From NCBI RefSeq assembly GCF_007989805.1, contig NZ_BJUB01000003.1:124001-188000 (forward strand): DNA of 64,000 nucleotides. The letters are read 5' to 3'. Positions 34,778-44,930 of this stretch are shown in pieces. The notes beneath the pieces were generated by a model that was not told the DNA's origin, did not search any database, and saw only the letters and a program-made list of their open reading frames with translations. Every line of letters begins with the position of its first letter. Position 1 is the first letter of the stretch. A program made the translations under genes and the position numbers. The stretch is from Cellulomonas xylanilytica. Its GTDB lineage: Bacteria > Actinomycetota > Actinomycetes > Actinomycetales > Cellulomonadaceae.

Positions 34778-37645
34778 TCAGGCGCGAGGCTTCTCGCGCA
34801 TCTCCCAGGTCTCGATGATGTCGCCGGTCTCGACGTCGTTGAACGACCCCAGGCCGATACCGCACTCGAAGCCCTCGCGGACCTCCGTGGCATCGTCCTT
34901 GAACCGCTTGAGCGACTCGATCGACAGGTTGTCGCCGATGACCTTGCCACCACGCGTGATGCGCGCCTTCGAGTTCCGTCGGATGAGGCCCGACCGCACG
35001 ATCGACCCGGCGATGTTGCCGAACTTCGACGAGCGGAAGACCTCGCGCACCTCGGCGGTACCGAGCTGCGTCTCCTCGTACTCCGGCTTGAGCATGCCCT
35101 TGAGGGCCGCCTCGACGTCGTCGATCGCCTGGTAGATGACCGAGTAGAAGCGCACGTCGACGCCCTCGCGGTCCGCCAGCTCCTCGACGCGCTCCGCGTA
35201 CTTGACGTTGAACCCGATGATGATGGCCGAGTCGACCGTCGCCAGGTTGACGTCGTTCTGCGTGATCGCACCGACGCCGCGGTGGATGACCCGCAGGTCG
35301 ACCTCGTCGCCCACGTCGATCTTGAGCAGCGCGTCCTCGAGCGCCTCGACGGCACCCGACACGTCGCCCTTGAGGACCAGGTTGAGGGTCTCGACCTTGC
35401 CCTGCTGGAGCGCCTGCGTGAAGTCCTCGAGGCTGATGCGCTTGCGACGCTTGGCCAGGAGGGCGGCACGCTCGGCCGCCTCGCGCTTCTCACCGATCTG
35501 ACGCGCGGTGCGGTCGTCCGGCGCCACGATGAACGTGTCACCGGCGCGCGGCACCGAGGTCAGACCGAGGACCTGCACCGGACGCGACGGACCGGCCACC
35601 GTGACCGGCTCGCCGTGCTCGTCGAACATCGCACGCACGCGGCCGTAGGCCGTGCCCGCCACGACGGCGTCGCCGACCTCGAGCGTGCCCGACTGGACGA
35701 GCACCGTCGCGACGGCACCGCGGCCCTTGTCGAGGTTCGCCTCGATGGCGACACCACGAGCAGCCTTGTCGGCGTTGGCCCGCAGGTCGAGCGCGGCGTC
35801 CGCCGTGAGGAGGACCGCCTCGAGGAGCTGGTCGATGCCCTGGTTCTGCTTGGCGGAGACGTCGACGAACATCGTGTCGCCGCCGTACTCCTCGGCCACC
35901 AGGTTGTACTCGGTGAGCTGCTGGCGGATCTTGGCGGGGTTGGCCCCCTCCTTGTCCACCTTGTTGACCGCGACCACGATCGGCACGCCGGCCGCCTGGG
36001 CGTGGTTGAGCGCCTCGATGGTCTGGGGCATCACGCCGTCGTCGGCCGCGACCACGAGGATCGCGATGTCGGTCACCTGCGCACCACGGGCACGCATGGC
36101 GGTGAACGCCTCGTGGCCCGGGGTGTCGATGAACGTGACGGCACGGTCGGCGCCCTCGTGCACGGTGTGCACCTGGTAGGCACCGATGTGCTGGGTGATC
36201 CCGCCCGCCTCGCCCGCGACGACGTCCGTCTGGCGGATGGCGTCGAGGAGCTTGGTCTTTCCGTGGTCGACGTGACCCATGACGGTGACGACCGGCGGCC
36301 GCGCCGTCAGGTCCTCGTCGCCCTCGGCCTCGAGCTCGGCGTCCAGGTCGATGTCGAAGGCCCCGAGCAGCTCGCGGTCCTCCTCCTCGGCCGAGACCAT
36401 CTCGATGGTGTAGCCCAGCTCCGCAGCGAGCGTGCCGAACGTGTCCTCGTCGAGCGACTGGGTCGCCGTGGCCATCTCACCGAGGTGGAACAGCACGGTG
36501 ACCAGCGAGGCCGGGTTGGCGTCGATCTTGTCGGCGAAGTCGTTCAGCGACGAGCCGTGGCGCAGGCGGACGACGGTCTTGCCGTTGCCGCGAGGAACCT
36601 GCACGCCACCCAGCGAGGGGGCCTGCATCTGCTCGAACTCTTGACGCTTCGCCCGCTTCGACTTGCGGCCACGGACGGGACGACCCCCCGCGCGACCGAA
36701 GGCACCCTGCGTGCTGCCACGACCGGCACCACCGGGACGACCGCCGCCGCCACCGGGACGACCGGCGAAACCGCCACCGCCACCGGGAGCGCCACCGGGC
36801 GCACCGCCGCCGCCACCGGGACGACCGGCGTAGCCGCCGCGCGCACCGCCACCGGCGCCGCCGGGGCCACCACGGCCGCCACCGGGACCAGCAGGACGCT
36901 CGCCGGGGCGACCGACACCGCTGGACGTGCGACCGGGCATCATGCCCGGGTTGGGACGGGGGCCACCGGGACGGGGACCTCCGGGACGGGGACCGCCCGG
37001 ACGCTCGCCGGCCGAGGCGGCCGGAGCACCCTCGGCGGCAGGACGACGGTCACGGTCACCCGGACGCGGCATGCCCTGCGAGGGCGCGAACGGGTTGTTG
37101 CCCGGACGCGGCGGACGGGGACCGCCGCCACCGGGGCGCTCGCCCTGGCGGGGCATGCCCTGCGACGGCGCGAACGGGTTGTTGCCCGGACGGGCGGCAG
37201 GCGGGGCCTGACGCGGGCCGGGACGGACGGCCGGGCTCGTGGAAGCGGCCGGTGCCGCAGCAGCGGGCGCCGGAGCCGGACGCGCCGGAGCCGGTCGGGC
37301 CGGAGCGGGAGCCGCCGGGGCCGCGGGGGCGGCCGGCGCGGGAGCCGCGGGGGCTGCGGCGGCGGGGCGCGGGGCCTCGACCGGTGCCGCAGGAGCGGGT
37401 GCTGTGGGGGCGGCAGCGGCCGGGGCGGGCGCCGGACGTGCCGGTGCCTTCGGGGCGGGTGCTGCTGCGGGGGCGGAACCTCCGCCACCGACCGGGTAGG
37501 TGTCGCGCAGCTTGCGGACGACCGGCGGTTCGATGGTCGAGGATGCCGAGCGGACGAATTCACCGAACTCGTTCAGCTTGGTCATGATGGTCTTGCTGTC
37601 GACCCCGAGCTCTTTGGCGAGCTCGTAGACGCGGACCTTGGCCAC
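34778..37645 (-). CDS. infB: translation initiation factor IF-2
   Basis: GTPase that places initiator fMet-tRNA on the 30S subunit. 955 residues from GTG 37645. The N-terminal IF2N domain ([20 protein letters not shown]) is followed by a roughly 300-residue proline/alanine/glycine/arginine-rich linker (about 50-350), a basic patch ([16 protein letters not shown]) and a second IF2N. The G domain follows with G1 GHVDHGKT near residue 455, and then domains II-IV. The linker contains [12 protein letters not shown] twice, from a 41-base DNA repeat. Long actinobacterial IF-2 proteins commonly have such linkers. Confidence 0.97.
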   Translation of the reverse strand: MAKVRVYELAKELGVDSKTIMTKLNEFGEFVRSASSTIEPPVVRKLRDTYPVGGGGSAPAAAPAPKAPARPAPAPAAAAPTAPAPAAPVEAPRPAAAAPAAPAPAAPAAPAAPAPARPAPARPAPAPAAAAPAASTSPAVRPGPRQAPPAARPGNNPFAPSQGMPRQGERPGGGGPRPPRPGNNPFAPSQGMPRPGDRDRRPAAEGAPAASAGERPGGPRPGGPRPGGPRPNPGMMPGRTSSGVGRPGERPAGPGGGRGGPGGAGGGARGGYAGRPGGGGGAPGGAPGGGGGFAGRPGGGGGRPGGAGRGSTQGAFGRAGGRPVRGRKSKRAKRQEFEQMQAPSLGGVQVPRGNGKTVVRLRHGSSLNDFADKIDANPASLVTVLFHLGEMATATQSLDEDTFGTLAAELGYTIEMVSAEEEDRELLGAFDIDLDAELEAEGDEDLTARPPVVTVMGHVDHGKTKLLDAIRQTDVVAGEAGGITQHIGAYQVHTVHEGADRAVTFIDTPGHEAFTAMRARGAQVTDIAILVVAADDGVMPQTIEALNHAQAAGVPIVVAVNKVDKEGANPAKIRQQLTEYNLVAEEYGGDTMFVDVSAKQNQGIDQLLEAVLLTADAALDLRANADKAARGVAIEANLDKGRGAVATVLVQSGTLEVGDAVVAGTAYGRVRAMFDEHGEPVTVAGPSRPVQVLGLTSVPRAGDTFIVAPDDRTARQIGEKREAAERAALLAKRRKRISLEDFTQALQQGKVETLNLVLKGDVSGAVEALEDALLKIDVGDEVDLRVIHRGVGAITQNDVNLATVDSAIIIGFNVKYAERVEELADREGVDVRFYSVIYQAIDDVEAALKGMLKPEYEETQLGTAEVREVFRSSKFGNIAGSIVRSGLIRRNSKARITRGGKVIGDNLSIESLKRFKDDATEVREGFECGIGLGSFNDVETGDIIETWEMREKPRA
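37068..37192. repeat. 41-base direct repeat inside infB linker
   Basis: Copies at 37068-37108 and 37152-37192 match at 40 of 41 bases, 84 bases apart. They encode the duplicated [14 protein letters not shown] segment. The surrounding Gly/Pro/Arg-rich codons form a low-complexity region. Confidence 0.85.
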
Positions 37646-37692
37646 ATCTCTCCTGTCTCGGTCCGCCCGGACAGGGTCGGACCGTCGTTAGT

Positions 37693-37734
37693 GCTGGGTA
37701 CTCATCGCTGGGTACTCATCGGTGCGTGCTCATC
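37693..37734. repeat. three tandem 14-base units in the infB leader
   Basis: Two identical units GCTGGGTACTCATC (37693-37706, 37707-37720) and a third, GGTGCGTGCTCATC (37721-37734), with 11 of 14 matches. They lie in the 148-base gap between ylxR and infB, 48-89 bases upstream of the infB start. Confidence 0.85.
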
Positions 37735-37793
37735 GGGCAGCCATCGGCTTCCAACCCGCTTTCCGTATCGACGATCGGCCTCGCCGCCGGGAA

Positions 37794-38078
37794 CTACCCG
37801 ACGACGTCCTGCTCCTGCTGCTCCTCGAGGTGGCGGTGGACCGCGCTCGTGCCGGGCTGCCCCGCAACTCGCAGGGCGCGCCCGAACGCTCGTCGGCGTT
37901 CGGCCTTCTCGAGACATCCAGGATCGGGGTGCAGCCATGCCCCCCTGCCCGGCATCCGGCGGGCGACGTCCACGACGAGCACGGGTTCTCCCGTGACCTC
38001 CTGGTCGACGACCACCCTCAGCAGGGCTGACCTCGGGCCGGTGGCTCGGCACCCCACGCACGTGCGCACCGGACCCAT
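37794..38078 (-). CDS. ylxR: YlxR/DUF448 family RNA-binding protein
   Basis: 94 residues from ATG 38078, beginning at the family motif GPVRTCVGCRA and including GRGAWLHPDPGCLEKAERRRAF. YlxR proteins are small RNA-binding or RNase P-modulating factors usually encoded between nusA and infB, as here. The frame stays open back to a GTG at 38198 overlapping the nusA stop. That 40-codon extension uses rare A/T-ending codons (TCA, AGA, CTT, GCT, CCA), unlike the rest, so it is treated as spacer. Confidence 0.88.
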   Translation of the reverse strand: MGPVRTCVGCRATGPRSALLRVVVDQEVTGEPVLVVDVARRMPGRGAWLHPDPGCLEKAERRRAFGRALRVAGQPGTSAVHRHLEEQQEQDVVG

Positions 38079-38194
38079 GCCAGAGACACGTTCGGGTGTC
38101 TGTGGGGTCCGCCGGCTCGACGGGAGGAGCCGGACATCCGGCCCAGCCGCAGCAAGTCTACCGCGCCGAGGCTCCGGCGGCGTCACACGTGAGG

Positions 38195-39247
38195 TCACTC
38201 ACTGCCGTCCGCTCCGTCACGACCGCCCGAGGAGGCCGTCTCGGGCACCTCGGCGTCCGAGCGGATGTCGATGCGCCAGCCGGTCAGCTTGGCGGCGAGG
38301 CGGGCGTTCTGCCCCTCCTTGCCGATGGCGAGCGACAGCTGGTAGTCCGGCACGATCACGCGGGCCGCGCGCGCCACCGGGTCGACGACCGTCACGGACA
38401 GCACCCGGGCGGGCGACAGGGCGTGCGCGATCATCTCCGCGGGGTCGTCGGCGTGGTCGACGATGTCGATCTTCTCGCCGTGCAGCTCGGCCATGACGGC
38501 ACGCACGCGGCCGCCCATCGGGCCGATGCAGGCGCCCTTGGCGTTGACGCCGGGAACGGTCGCGCGGACCGACATCTTGGTGCGGTGGCCCGCCTCCCGT
38601 GCCATCGCCGTGATCTCGACGGTGCCGTCCGCGACCTCGGGGACCTCGAGCTCGAACAGCTTGCGCACGAGGTTGGGGTGCGTGCGGGACAGCGTCACCT
38701 GCGGGCCACGCTGACCGCGGGCGACCTCGAGGACGTAGCCGCGGATCCGGTCGCCGTGCACGTACTCCTCTCCGGGCACCTGCTCGTGGGCGGGCAGCAC
38801 GGCCTCGGTGCCGCCGACGTCGACGAGCACGGTGCGCGGGTCCCGGCCCTGCTGGATGACTCCCCCCAGGACCTCGCCCTCCTTGCCGCGGAACGCACCG
38901 AGCACCTGGTCGTCCTCGGCGTCGCGCAGGCGCTGGACGATGACCTGGCGGGCCGTCGCCGTGGCGATCCGCCCGAAGCCGGCCGGGGTGTCGTCGAACT
39001 CGGGCCCGTCGGGACCGGGCGGCGGCATGACGCCCTCGTCGTCGGGCTCGCCCGCCGGCGCGGCCTCGCGCGCCCAGACGGTCACGTGGCCGGTCTTGCG
39101 GTCCACCTCGACGCGGGCACGCGTCTGCGCGCCCGGCGTGCGGTGGTAGGCGGACAGCAGCGCCTGCTCGATCGCGGAGACCAGCACGTCGAGGCTGATC
39201 TCCCGTTCGCGCTCGAGCAGCCGCAGCGTCTGCATGTCGATGTCCAT
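38195..39247 (-). CDS. nusA: transcription termination/antitermination factor NusA
   Basis: 350-residue RNA polymerase-associated factor. The N-terminal domain begins [20 protein letters not shown]. The S1 domain is at about 120-200 ([12 protein letters not shown]), and KH1 and KH2 follow ([26 protein letters not shown] and [25 protein letters not shown]). It lacks the C-terminal repeats of E. coli NusA, as is normal in actinobacteria. It starts one base after the rimP stop. Confidence 0.96.
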   Translation of the reverse strand: MDIDMQTLRLLEREREISLDVLVSAIEQALLSAYHRTPGAQTRARVEVDRKTGHVTVWAREAAPAGEPDDEGVMPPPGPDGPEFDDTPAGFGRIATATARQVIVQRLRDAEDDQVLGAFRGKEGEVLGGVIQQGRDPRTVLVDVGGTEAVLPAHEQVPGEEYVHGDRIRGYVLEVARGQRGPQVTLSRTHPNLVRKLFELEVPEVADGTVEITAMAREAGHRTKMSVRATVPGVNAKGACIGPMGGRVRAVMAELHGEKIDIVDHADDPAEMIAHALSPARVLSVTVVDPVARAARVIVPDYQLSLAIGKEGQNARLAAKLTGWRIDIRSDAEVPETASSGGRDGADGSE

Positions 39248-39248
39248 C

Positions 39249-39833
39249 TCAGCTCTCCTTGCCGGCAGCGGCGTCGGGGCCGGCCATCTCGTCGTCGTCC
39301 ACGCCGTCCACAGGGCCGATGCCCGACAGGTCCACCTCGACGTGCGCGTGCCGCACGTCCGACAGGGGCACGCGCACGGGCGCGCCCACCACCGGCTTGC
39401 GCCCCTTGAGGCCGGGTGTCACGGGCACGACGACGATCGCGTCGTCGGAGCGGTCCACCTCCGTCAGCCGGCCGGCGAGCGACCCACCGTCCGCGAGCGA
39501 CACCGTGACCAGGCGGCCGACGGCGTGCGTGAAGTGACGGCGCTCCGTCAGGGGACGGTCCACGCCCGGGCTCATCACGTCGAGCGTGTACTCGCCGACG
39601 ATGACGTCGGCGGCGTCGAGCGCGTCGGAGACTGCACGCGTGGCCTCGGCCACGCGGTCGAGGTCCAGGCCGCCCTCGTCGTCCTCCGTCACGTCGAGGA
39701 CCACCTCGACGACGGAACGCGGTCCCGCCTTGCGCACGGTGACGTCCTCGAGCACGAGACCCCCCGCCACGACGGCGGGTTCCACGACGTGCCGGACCCG
39801 GTCGGCGTGTGTCGGGTGTGCTGGCGCGACCAT
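39249..39833 (-). CDS. rimP: ribosome maturation factor RimP
   Basis: 30S assembly factor, 194 residues from ATG 39833 with AGGAGG upstream. The N-terminal domain carries [22 protein letters not shown], the family signature. The C-terminal Sm-like domain includes [21 protein letters not shown]. The acidic tail extends the usual 150-170 residues. This is the first gene of the rimP-nusA-ylxR-infB-rbfA run; no convincing promoter was found in the 129-base upstream gap. Confidence 0.93.
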   Translation of the reverse strand: MVAPAHPTHADRVRHVVEPAVVAGGLVLEDVTVRKAGPRSVVEVVLDVTEDDEGGLDLDRVAEATRAVSDALDAADVIVGEYTLDVMSPGVDRPLTERRHFTHAVGRLVTVSLADGGSLAGRLTEVDRSDDAIVVVPVTPGLKGRKPVVGAPVRVPLSDVRHAHVEVDLSGIGPVDGVDDDEMAGPDAAAGKES

Positions 39834-39962
39834 GTCAGCCTCCTGTCGGTCCAGCGGGTCGTCGGCGAGCGACGGTGCGACCCTGTGATGTTGTGGGACC
39901 ACAGTAACGAGTCCGGGCGTGCCCGACGGCCGCGGCCCCGCGGCATGGCAGGATCACCGGCG

Positions 39963-41036
39963 ATGAGCATGGACCAGAACGCTGCAGGCCACCGGGATCA
40001 CACGCGGGAACATGCGCGGGATCACGCGCGCCGGGGCCGGCGACTCGTGCGCGCGCTGGCCGCGGCAGTGACGGTTCTCACGCTCGGGGCGTGCGGTCTG
40101 CGGGCGGAGACGCCACCGCCCGTCGAGCCCAGCCCCGACGCCGTCGAGCAGGTCCGCGCCCGGACGGTGGCCGACTCGCTCGCCCTGTCGGCCGCGGCGA
40201 GCGCGGCCGCGGTGCTCCCCGACGGCGCCGCCGAGCCCGTCGCCCCGGTGCTCGCCGACGTCACCGGCTTCTCCGACCAGCACGCCGACCAGCTCGGTGG
40301 CGTCTACGTCTCGGGGCTCCCGGCGCCCACGGGCTCCCCCACCGCGACCGCGACGACGACCGCATCCGTCGCCGAGGTCCTGGACCGGCTCGCGGAGGCG
40401 ACGCGCACCGCGCGCACCGACGCCGACGCCGTGACCGACGGCCCGCTGGCCCGGCTCGTCGCGTCGGTCGCCACCTCCCGCGGGGAGCTGGCGACGCGGC
40501 TCGCGCTCGCCACGGGTGCCGAGGTGCCGGTGCTCGTCCCCGACGAGACGACAGCGGAGCCCGACCCGACGCCGAGCCCGAGCACCTCCGCAGCCGAGGG
40601 CGACAGCCTGTCCACCGCCGAGGTCGGTGTGCTCGCCCTCGTGCACGACGAGGCCGGGTACGGGTTCGAGGTGATCGCCGCGAAGCTCTCCGGGGACCAG
40701 CGCGCGGCGGCGCGGTCCGCCGCGGCCGCGCACCGTTCCCGGAGCGAGGACTGGGCTGCGGACGCGGGGATCGACGGCTCGGCGCAGGATCCCCGCCGCG
40801 CCTCGTACACGCTGCCCGCCGGCCTGGACGACCCGGCCGTCGCGACCGCCCTCGGACGCACCCTGGAGACGGCTGTCGCCGACGCCTACGCGAACGCGGT
40901 GGCCCAGGCGCCCGCGGGTGCCCGGTCGCCGCTGGTCGAGGGTCTGCGCCGGGCCACCGTGGACGCCGCCGTCTGGGGCGCGACGCCGGTCCCGTTCCCG
41001 GGCCTGCCGGAACGCGCCCAGCAGCCCACCGGCTGA
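39963..41036 (+). CDS. ferritin-like (DUF4439) lipoprotein
   Basis: 357 residues from ATG 39963. A basic, histidine-rich n-region (HRDHTREHARDHARRGRR) precedes a hydrophobic stretch and the lipobox LTLGAC, predicting a lipid-anchored exported protein. A Pro/Ser/Thr-rich linker lies at about residues 195-220. The C-terminal helical domain (about 220-345, with VGVLALVHDEAGYGFEVIAAKL) resembles the ferritin-like DUF4439 domain. Such genes commonly sit between rimP and proS in actinobacteria. Function unknown; no clear di-iron ligand set was seen. Confidence 0.75.
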   Translation: MSMDQNAAGHRDHTREHARDHARRGRRLVRALAAAVTVLTLGACGLRAETPPPVEPSPDAVEQVRARTVADSLALSAAASAAAVLPDGAAEPVAPVLADVTGFSDQHADQLGGVYVSGLPAPTGSPTATATTTASVAEVLDRLAEATRTARTDADAVTDGPLARLVASVATSRGELATRLALATGAEVPVLVPDETTAEPDPTPSPSTSAAEGDSLSTAEVGVLALVHDEAGYGFEVIAAKLSGDQRAAARSAAAAHRSRSEDWAADAGIDGSAQDPRRASYTLPAGLDDPAVATALGRTLETAVADAYANAVAQAPAGARSPLVEGLRRATVDAAVWGATPVPFPGLPERAQQPTG

Positions 41037-41070
41037 CGATCGCCAGGGACGTCCGCGCCCGCACGACGCG

Positions 41071-41117
41071 GACGTCCGAGCACCAAGGTCGCCGTGGCGA
41101 CCGGGTGCTCGGACGTC
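41071..41117. terminator. bidirectional nested hairpin
   Basis: Outer arms GACGTCCGAGCACC / GGTGCTCGGACGTC (14 of 14) enclose inner arms GGTCGCC / GGCGACC with a 2-base centre, a stem of about 21 pairs. A second overlapping hairpin uses GGACGTCCGCG / CGCGGACGTCC (41047-41077). The region lies between the lipoprotein gene (ends 41036) and convergent proS (ends 41127). Confidence 0.8.
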
Positions 41118-41126
41118 GCGGAGCGA

Positions 41127-42923
41127 TCAGGCGGTGAGCAGGGACGTGACCAGCGCGGACACGTGGTCGGCCGCCTCCGTGACCGGGACCTGCTCGGTGG
41201 AGCCGCCGACGCGCGGACGGACCTCGACCACGCCCTCGGCCAGCCCACGACCGACGACGACCACCAGGGGCACGCCCAGCAGCTCGGCGTCGGCGAACTT
41301 GACCCCGGGCGAGACCTTGCCCGGCCGGTCGTCGTAGAGCACCTCCACGCCGCGCGCCGACAGCTCGGTGGCGAGCGCGTCGGCGGCCTCGAACACCGCC
41401 GGGTCCTTGCCCGTGGCGACGACGACGACGTGCGCGGGCGCCACGTGGGCGGGCCAGGCGAGCCCGCGCTCGTCGTTGTTCGCCTCGGCGAGCGCGGCGA
41501 GCACGCGGGTCACACCGACGCCGTACGAGCCCATCGTCACGACCTGCGCCTTGCCGTTCTGGTCGAGCACCGTCAGGCCGAGCGCCTGGGCGTACTTGCG
41601 CCCGAGCGCGAAGATGTGGCCGATCTCGATGCCGCGCGCGAGCTCGAGCGGACCGGACCCGTCGGGAGCGGGGTCACCCGCGCGCACCTCGGCCGCCTCG
41701 ACGGTGCCGTCGGCGGTGAAGTCGCGGCCCGCGACGAGGTCGAACACGTGCTTGCCGTGCTCGTTCGCGCCGGTGATCCAGCGGGTGCCCGGCACGACCC
41801 GCGGGTCGAGCAGGTAACGGATGGCGACGCGCTCGGCGCCCTCGGCGACCGGGACGTTCGGACCCAGGACCCCGGGTCCGAGGTACCCACGGACGAGCTC
41901 GGGGTGCGGGGCGAAGTCGGCGTCACCGGCGGCCTCGACCTCCGACGGCGCCACGGCCGCCTCGAGGCGCTTGAGGTCCACCTCGCGGTCACCGGGCAGC
42001 CCGACGACGAGCAGCTCGCGCTCGCCGCTCGGGTGCACGAGGGCCAGGACGACGTTCTTGAGCGTGTCCGCGGCGGTCCACGGCCGGTCGGGGCGCGCGA
42101 ACCGCTCGTTGGCGACGGCGACCAGGGTGTCGATGGTCGGGGTGTCCGGGGTGTCCTCGACGTGGGCCGCCGGCGCGTCGTCGAACGGGATCGCGTCGGG
42201 CACGACCGTGGTGACCGCCTCGACGTTCGCCGCGTACCCGCCGGGCGAGCGCACGAACGTGTCCTCGCCGATCGCGGTCGGCGTGAGGAACTCCTCCGAG
42301 CGCGAGCCGCCCATCGCACCGGACGTGGCCGCCACGATGACGTACTCGAGACCGAGCCGGTCGAAGATGCGCTGGTAGGCGTCGCGCTGCGCCTGGTACG
42401 AGGCCTCGAGCCCGGCGTCGTCGACGTCGAACGAGTAGGCGTCCTTCATGATGAACTCGCGCCCGCGGATGAGCCCGGCGCGCGGACGCGCCTCGTCGCG
42501 GTACTTGGTCTGGATCTGGAAGAGCGTCAGCGGCAGGTCCTTGTACGACGAGTACAGGTCCTTGACCAGCAGCGTGAACATCTCCTCGTGCGTCGGCGCG
42601 AGGAGGTAGTCGCCGCCCCTGCGGTCCTTGAGCCGGAAGATGTTGGGGCCGTACTCGGTCCAGCGGCCCGTCGCCTCGTACGGCTCCTTGGGCAGCAGCG
42701 CCGGGAAGTGGACCTCCTGCGCGCCGGCCGCGGTCATCTCCTCGCGGACGACCTGCTCGACCTTGGCGAGCACCCGCAGGCCCAGCGGCAGCCAGGTGTA
42801 GATGCCGGGCGCGGCGCGACGGATGTAGCCCGCGCGCACGAGCAGACGGTGGCTGGCGACCTCGGCGTCGACCGGGTCCTCACGCAGCGTGCGGAAGAAG
42901 AGCTGGGAGAGGCGGATGAGCAT
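41127..42923 (-). CDS. proS: prolyl-tRNA synthetase, bacterial type with editing domain
   Basis: Charges tRNA-Pro and hydrolyses mischarged alanyl-tRNA-Pro. 598 residues from ATG 42923. Class II motif 2 lies in [23 protein letters not shown] and motif 3 in [16 protein letters not shown]. The YbaK-like INS editing domain occupies about 225-400, and the anticodon-binding domain is C-terminal. Residues read further upstream (to 43607) belong to the opposite-strand glycosylase region and are not part of the protein. Confidence 0.96.
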   Translation of the reverse strand: MLIRLSQLFFRTLREDPVDAEVASHRLLVRAGYIRRAAPGIYTWLPLGLRVLAKVEQVVREEMTAAGAQEVHFPALLPKEPYEATGRWTEYGPNIFRLKDRRGGDYLLAPTHEEMFTLLVKDLYSSYKDLPLTLFQIQTKYRDEARPRAGLIRGREFIMKDAYSFDVDDAGLEASYQAQRDAYQRIFDRLGLEYVIVAATSGAMGGSRSEEFLTPTAIGEDTFVRSPGGYAANVEAVTTVVPDAIPFDDAPAAHVEDTPDTPTIDTLVAVANERFARPDRPWTAADTLKNVVLALVHPSGERELLVVGLPGDREVDLKRLEAAVAPSEVEAAGDADFAPHPELVRGYLGPGVLGPNVPVAEGAERVAIRYLLDPRVVPGTRWITGANEHGKHVFDLVAGRDFTADGTVEAAEVRAGDPAPDGSGPLELARGIEIGHIFALGRKYAQALGLTVLDQNGKAQVVTMGSYGVGVTRVLAALAEANNDERGLAWPAHVAPAHVVVVATGKDPAVFEAADALATELSARGVEVLYDDRPGKVSPGVKFADAELLGVPLVVVVGRGLAEGVVEVRPRVGGSTEQVPVTEAADHVSALVTSLLTA

Positions 42924-43065
42924 GGGAGGGAGCCTAGTGTGGAGGTTCGGTCCCGGAGTGCAGCGGAGGGTGGGGGCGCGCCAGCGCACCCGCCCGGAGC
43001 GGAGCGCAGGGCCGAACCGACCGAAGATCCAGCTGTACGCGATTCCGTGGGGTTGGATGGTGCCC

Positions 43066-43956
43066 GTGCCAGAGCTGCCCGAGGTCGAGGCGCTCGCGCA
43101 GTTCCTGCGCGGGCGCGCGGACGGCCACGCCGTCACCGAGGTGTCGATCGGTGCGATCAGCGCCCTGAAGACGTTCAGGCCCCCGCCGGACGCGCTCGTC
43201 GGCGGCACCGTGGTCGACGTGCAGCGGCACGGCAAGTGGCTGGACCTCATGGTCGCCACGCCGACGGGTGAGCCGCTGCACCTGGTCTGGCACCTGTCCC
43301 GCGCGGGCTGGGTGCGCTGGTCGGAGCAGCTGTCGACCACCCCCGTGCGGCCCGGCAAGTCACCGCTCGCGCTGCGGGTGCGGCTCGACGACGGCTCCGG
43401 GTTCGACCTGACGGAGGCCGGCACCCGCAAGAGGCTCGCCGTGCACGTGGTCGAGGACCCGACGGACGTCCCGCAGATCGCGACGCTGGGCGTGGAGCCG
43501 CTGTCCGACGAGTTCACGGAGGACCGCCTGGCCGAGCTGCTGGCGTCCCGCAACCAGCAGGTCAAGGGTCTGCTGCGCGACCAGGGGACGATCGCCGGCA
43601 TCGGCAACGCCTACTCGGACGAGATCCTGCTGGCCGCCCGGATGAGCCCGTTCGCGATGACCAAGTCGTTCGACGCCGACCGCACCCGCATCCTGTGGGA
43701 GGCGATCCGCGAGGTCCTCACCGGTGCCGTCGCGTCCGCGTCGGGGAAGCCGGCCGCCGAGCTCAAGGACGCCAAGCGTCGCGGCATGAAGGTGCACGGC
43801 CGGACGGGTCAGCCGTGCCCCGGGTGGGACGACGTGCCGTGCGGGGACACCGTGCACGAGGTGTCGTTCGCGGACTCGTCCTTGCAGTACTGCCCGACCT
43901 GCCAGACCGGCGGCAAGCCCCTCGCGGACCGGCGGATGTCGCGCCTGCTCCGCTGA
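43066..43956 (+). CDS. Fpg/Nei family DNA glycosylase
   Basis: Base-excision repair enzyme. GTG 43066 is chosen because it puts proline at position 2 (PELPEVEAL), the catalytic N-terminal nucleophile after Met removal. It is followed by the conserved Glu, and the beta-hairpin lysine is in HGKWLDLM. The H2TH helix region is [18 protein letters not shown]. The C-terminal zinc-finger cysteines are in [10 protein letters not shown] and YCPTC. 296 residues. ATG 43057 would bury the catalytic proline and is rejected. Fpg against Nei substrate preference is not readable. Confidence 0.92.
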   Translation: MPELPEVEALAQFLRGRADGHAVTEVSIGAISALKTFRPPPDALVGGTVVDVQRHGKWLDLMVATPTGEPLHLVWHLSRAGWVRWSEQLSTTPVRPGKSPLALRVRLDDGSGFDLTEAGTRKRLAVHVVEDPTDVPQIATLGVEPLSDEFTEDRLAELLASRNQQVKGLLRDQGTIAGIGNAYSDEILLAARMSPFAMTKSFDADRTRILWEAIREVLTGAVASASGKPAAELKDAKRRGMKVHGRTGQPCPGWDDVPCGDTVHEVSFADSSLQYCPTCQTGGKPLADRRMSRLLR

Positions 43957-43961
43957 GCGGG

Positions 43962-44849
43962 TCAGAACAGGACGGTCGCGTAGGTGCCGACCTGCCGGAA
44001 GCCCACCGCGCGGTACGCCGCGAGCGCCCGCGTGTTGTAGCTGTTGACGTAGAGCGACACCAGCGGCGCGACCTCCCCGCGGGCGATCTGGACGACGGCA
44101 GCCATCCCGGCCTCCGAGAGCCGCTCCCCGCGCCGGTCCGGTGACACCCAGACGCCCTGCACCTGCGCCACTCCCCCGGCGACCGCGCCGAGCTCGGCCT
44201 TGAACACGACGCCACCGGGCTGGTCGATGCGCACGAACGACCGGCCCTGGCCGATCAGGCCGTGCACCCGCGTCTCGTACGGCCCCCCGGGTCCGCTGAC
44301 CGGCGAGTAGCCCACCTCCTCGGTGAACATCCGCACGCAGGCCGGGAGCACGGCGTCGAACTCCTCCGGCCGGGACCGGCGGACGCGGGGGTCGGCCGTG
44401 ACCAGCGGCGCGTGCTCGATCACCATCGAGGGCTGGTCGTCGCGGACCTCACGGGCGGCCGGCCAGTAGTAGCGGAGCCTGCCCCACAGTCCCAGCACCG
44501 CCTCGGCGGGTCCGACGATCGACGAGCAGCGTCGACCCTGGCCCCGGGCGAGCCCGGCGAAGGCGTCGAGCGCGCGGCTCGCCACCTGGGGGTCGTCCAC
44601 GGGAACGATCGGGACCATGTTCGCCCCGGCGTAGCAGACGGCGACCAGCTCGCCCGCTTCCTCGTAGCCCCAGAGCGTCCCGCCCGCCGCGCGCAGCGTC
44701 CGCCCGACGGCCTGCTCGAGCCGGGCGGTCGCGAGGACCGACCCGACGGCGTCGCGCGCGCAGACGGCGAGGGCTGCCGTGAGGTCGACGTCCCCGAGGA
44801 CCCGGCCTCCGGTCCGCCCGTCGAGCAGAGCAGCGCGGCGTTGCACCAT
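43962..44849 (-). CDS. GNAT acetyltransferase with DUF4081 N-terminal domain
   Basis: 295 residues from ATG 44849. The N-terminal half (about 1-140) resembles DUF4081 and the C-terminal half is a GNAT domain. Its acetyl-CoA loop is VSPDRRGERLSEAGMAAVV, and the ending NSYNTRALAAYRAVGFRQVG is typical. The gene sits next to ispG in many actinobacteria; the substrate is unknown. GTG 44891 would add 14 poorly coding residues. It ends 5 bases from the convergent glycosylase gene. Confidence 0.85.
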   Translation of the reverse strand: MVQRRAALLDGRTGGRVLGDVDLTAALAVCARDAVGSVLATARLEQAVGRTLRAAGGTLWGYEEAGELVAVCYAGANMVPIVPVDDPQVASRALDAFAGLARGQGRRCSSIVGPAEAVLGLWGRLRYYWPAAREVRDDQPSMVIEHAPLVTADPRVRRSRPEEFDAVLPACVRMFTEEVGYSPVSGPGGPYETRVHGLIGQGRSFVRIDQPGGVVFKAELGAVAGGVAQVQGVWVSPDRRGERLSEAGMAAVVQIARGEVAPLVSLYVNSYNTRALAAYRAVGFRQVGTYATVLF

Positions 44850-44930
44850 GGGTAGATCCTGCACCACTGGCGTCCGCTTCACCCCCTGCACGACACGACG
44901 ATCGAGTGAACGCTGGGCGCCAGCACCCTG

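Noticed and set aside
38079..38198. 40-codon N-terminal extension of YlxR from a GTG overlapping the nusA stop
   Set aside because: Codon use is A/T-ended and unlike neighbouring genes, and homology starts at ATG 38078. The extension is kept only as an alternative.
39892..39903. Dyad TGTGG-GA-CCACA between rimP and the lipoprotein gene
   Set aside because: Arms of five bases without a supporting promoter or second copy; it may be chance.
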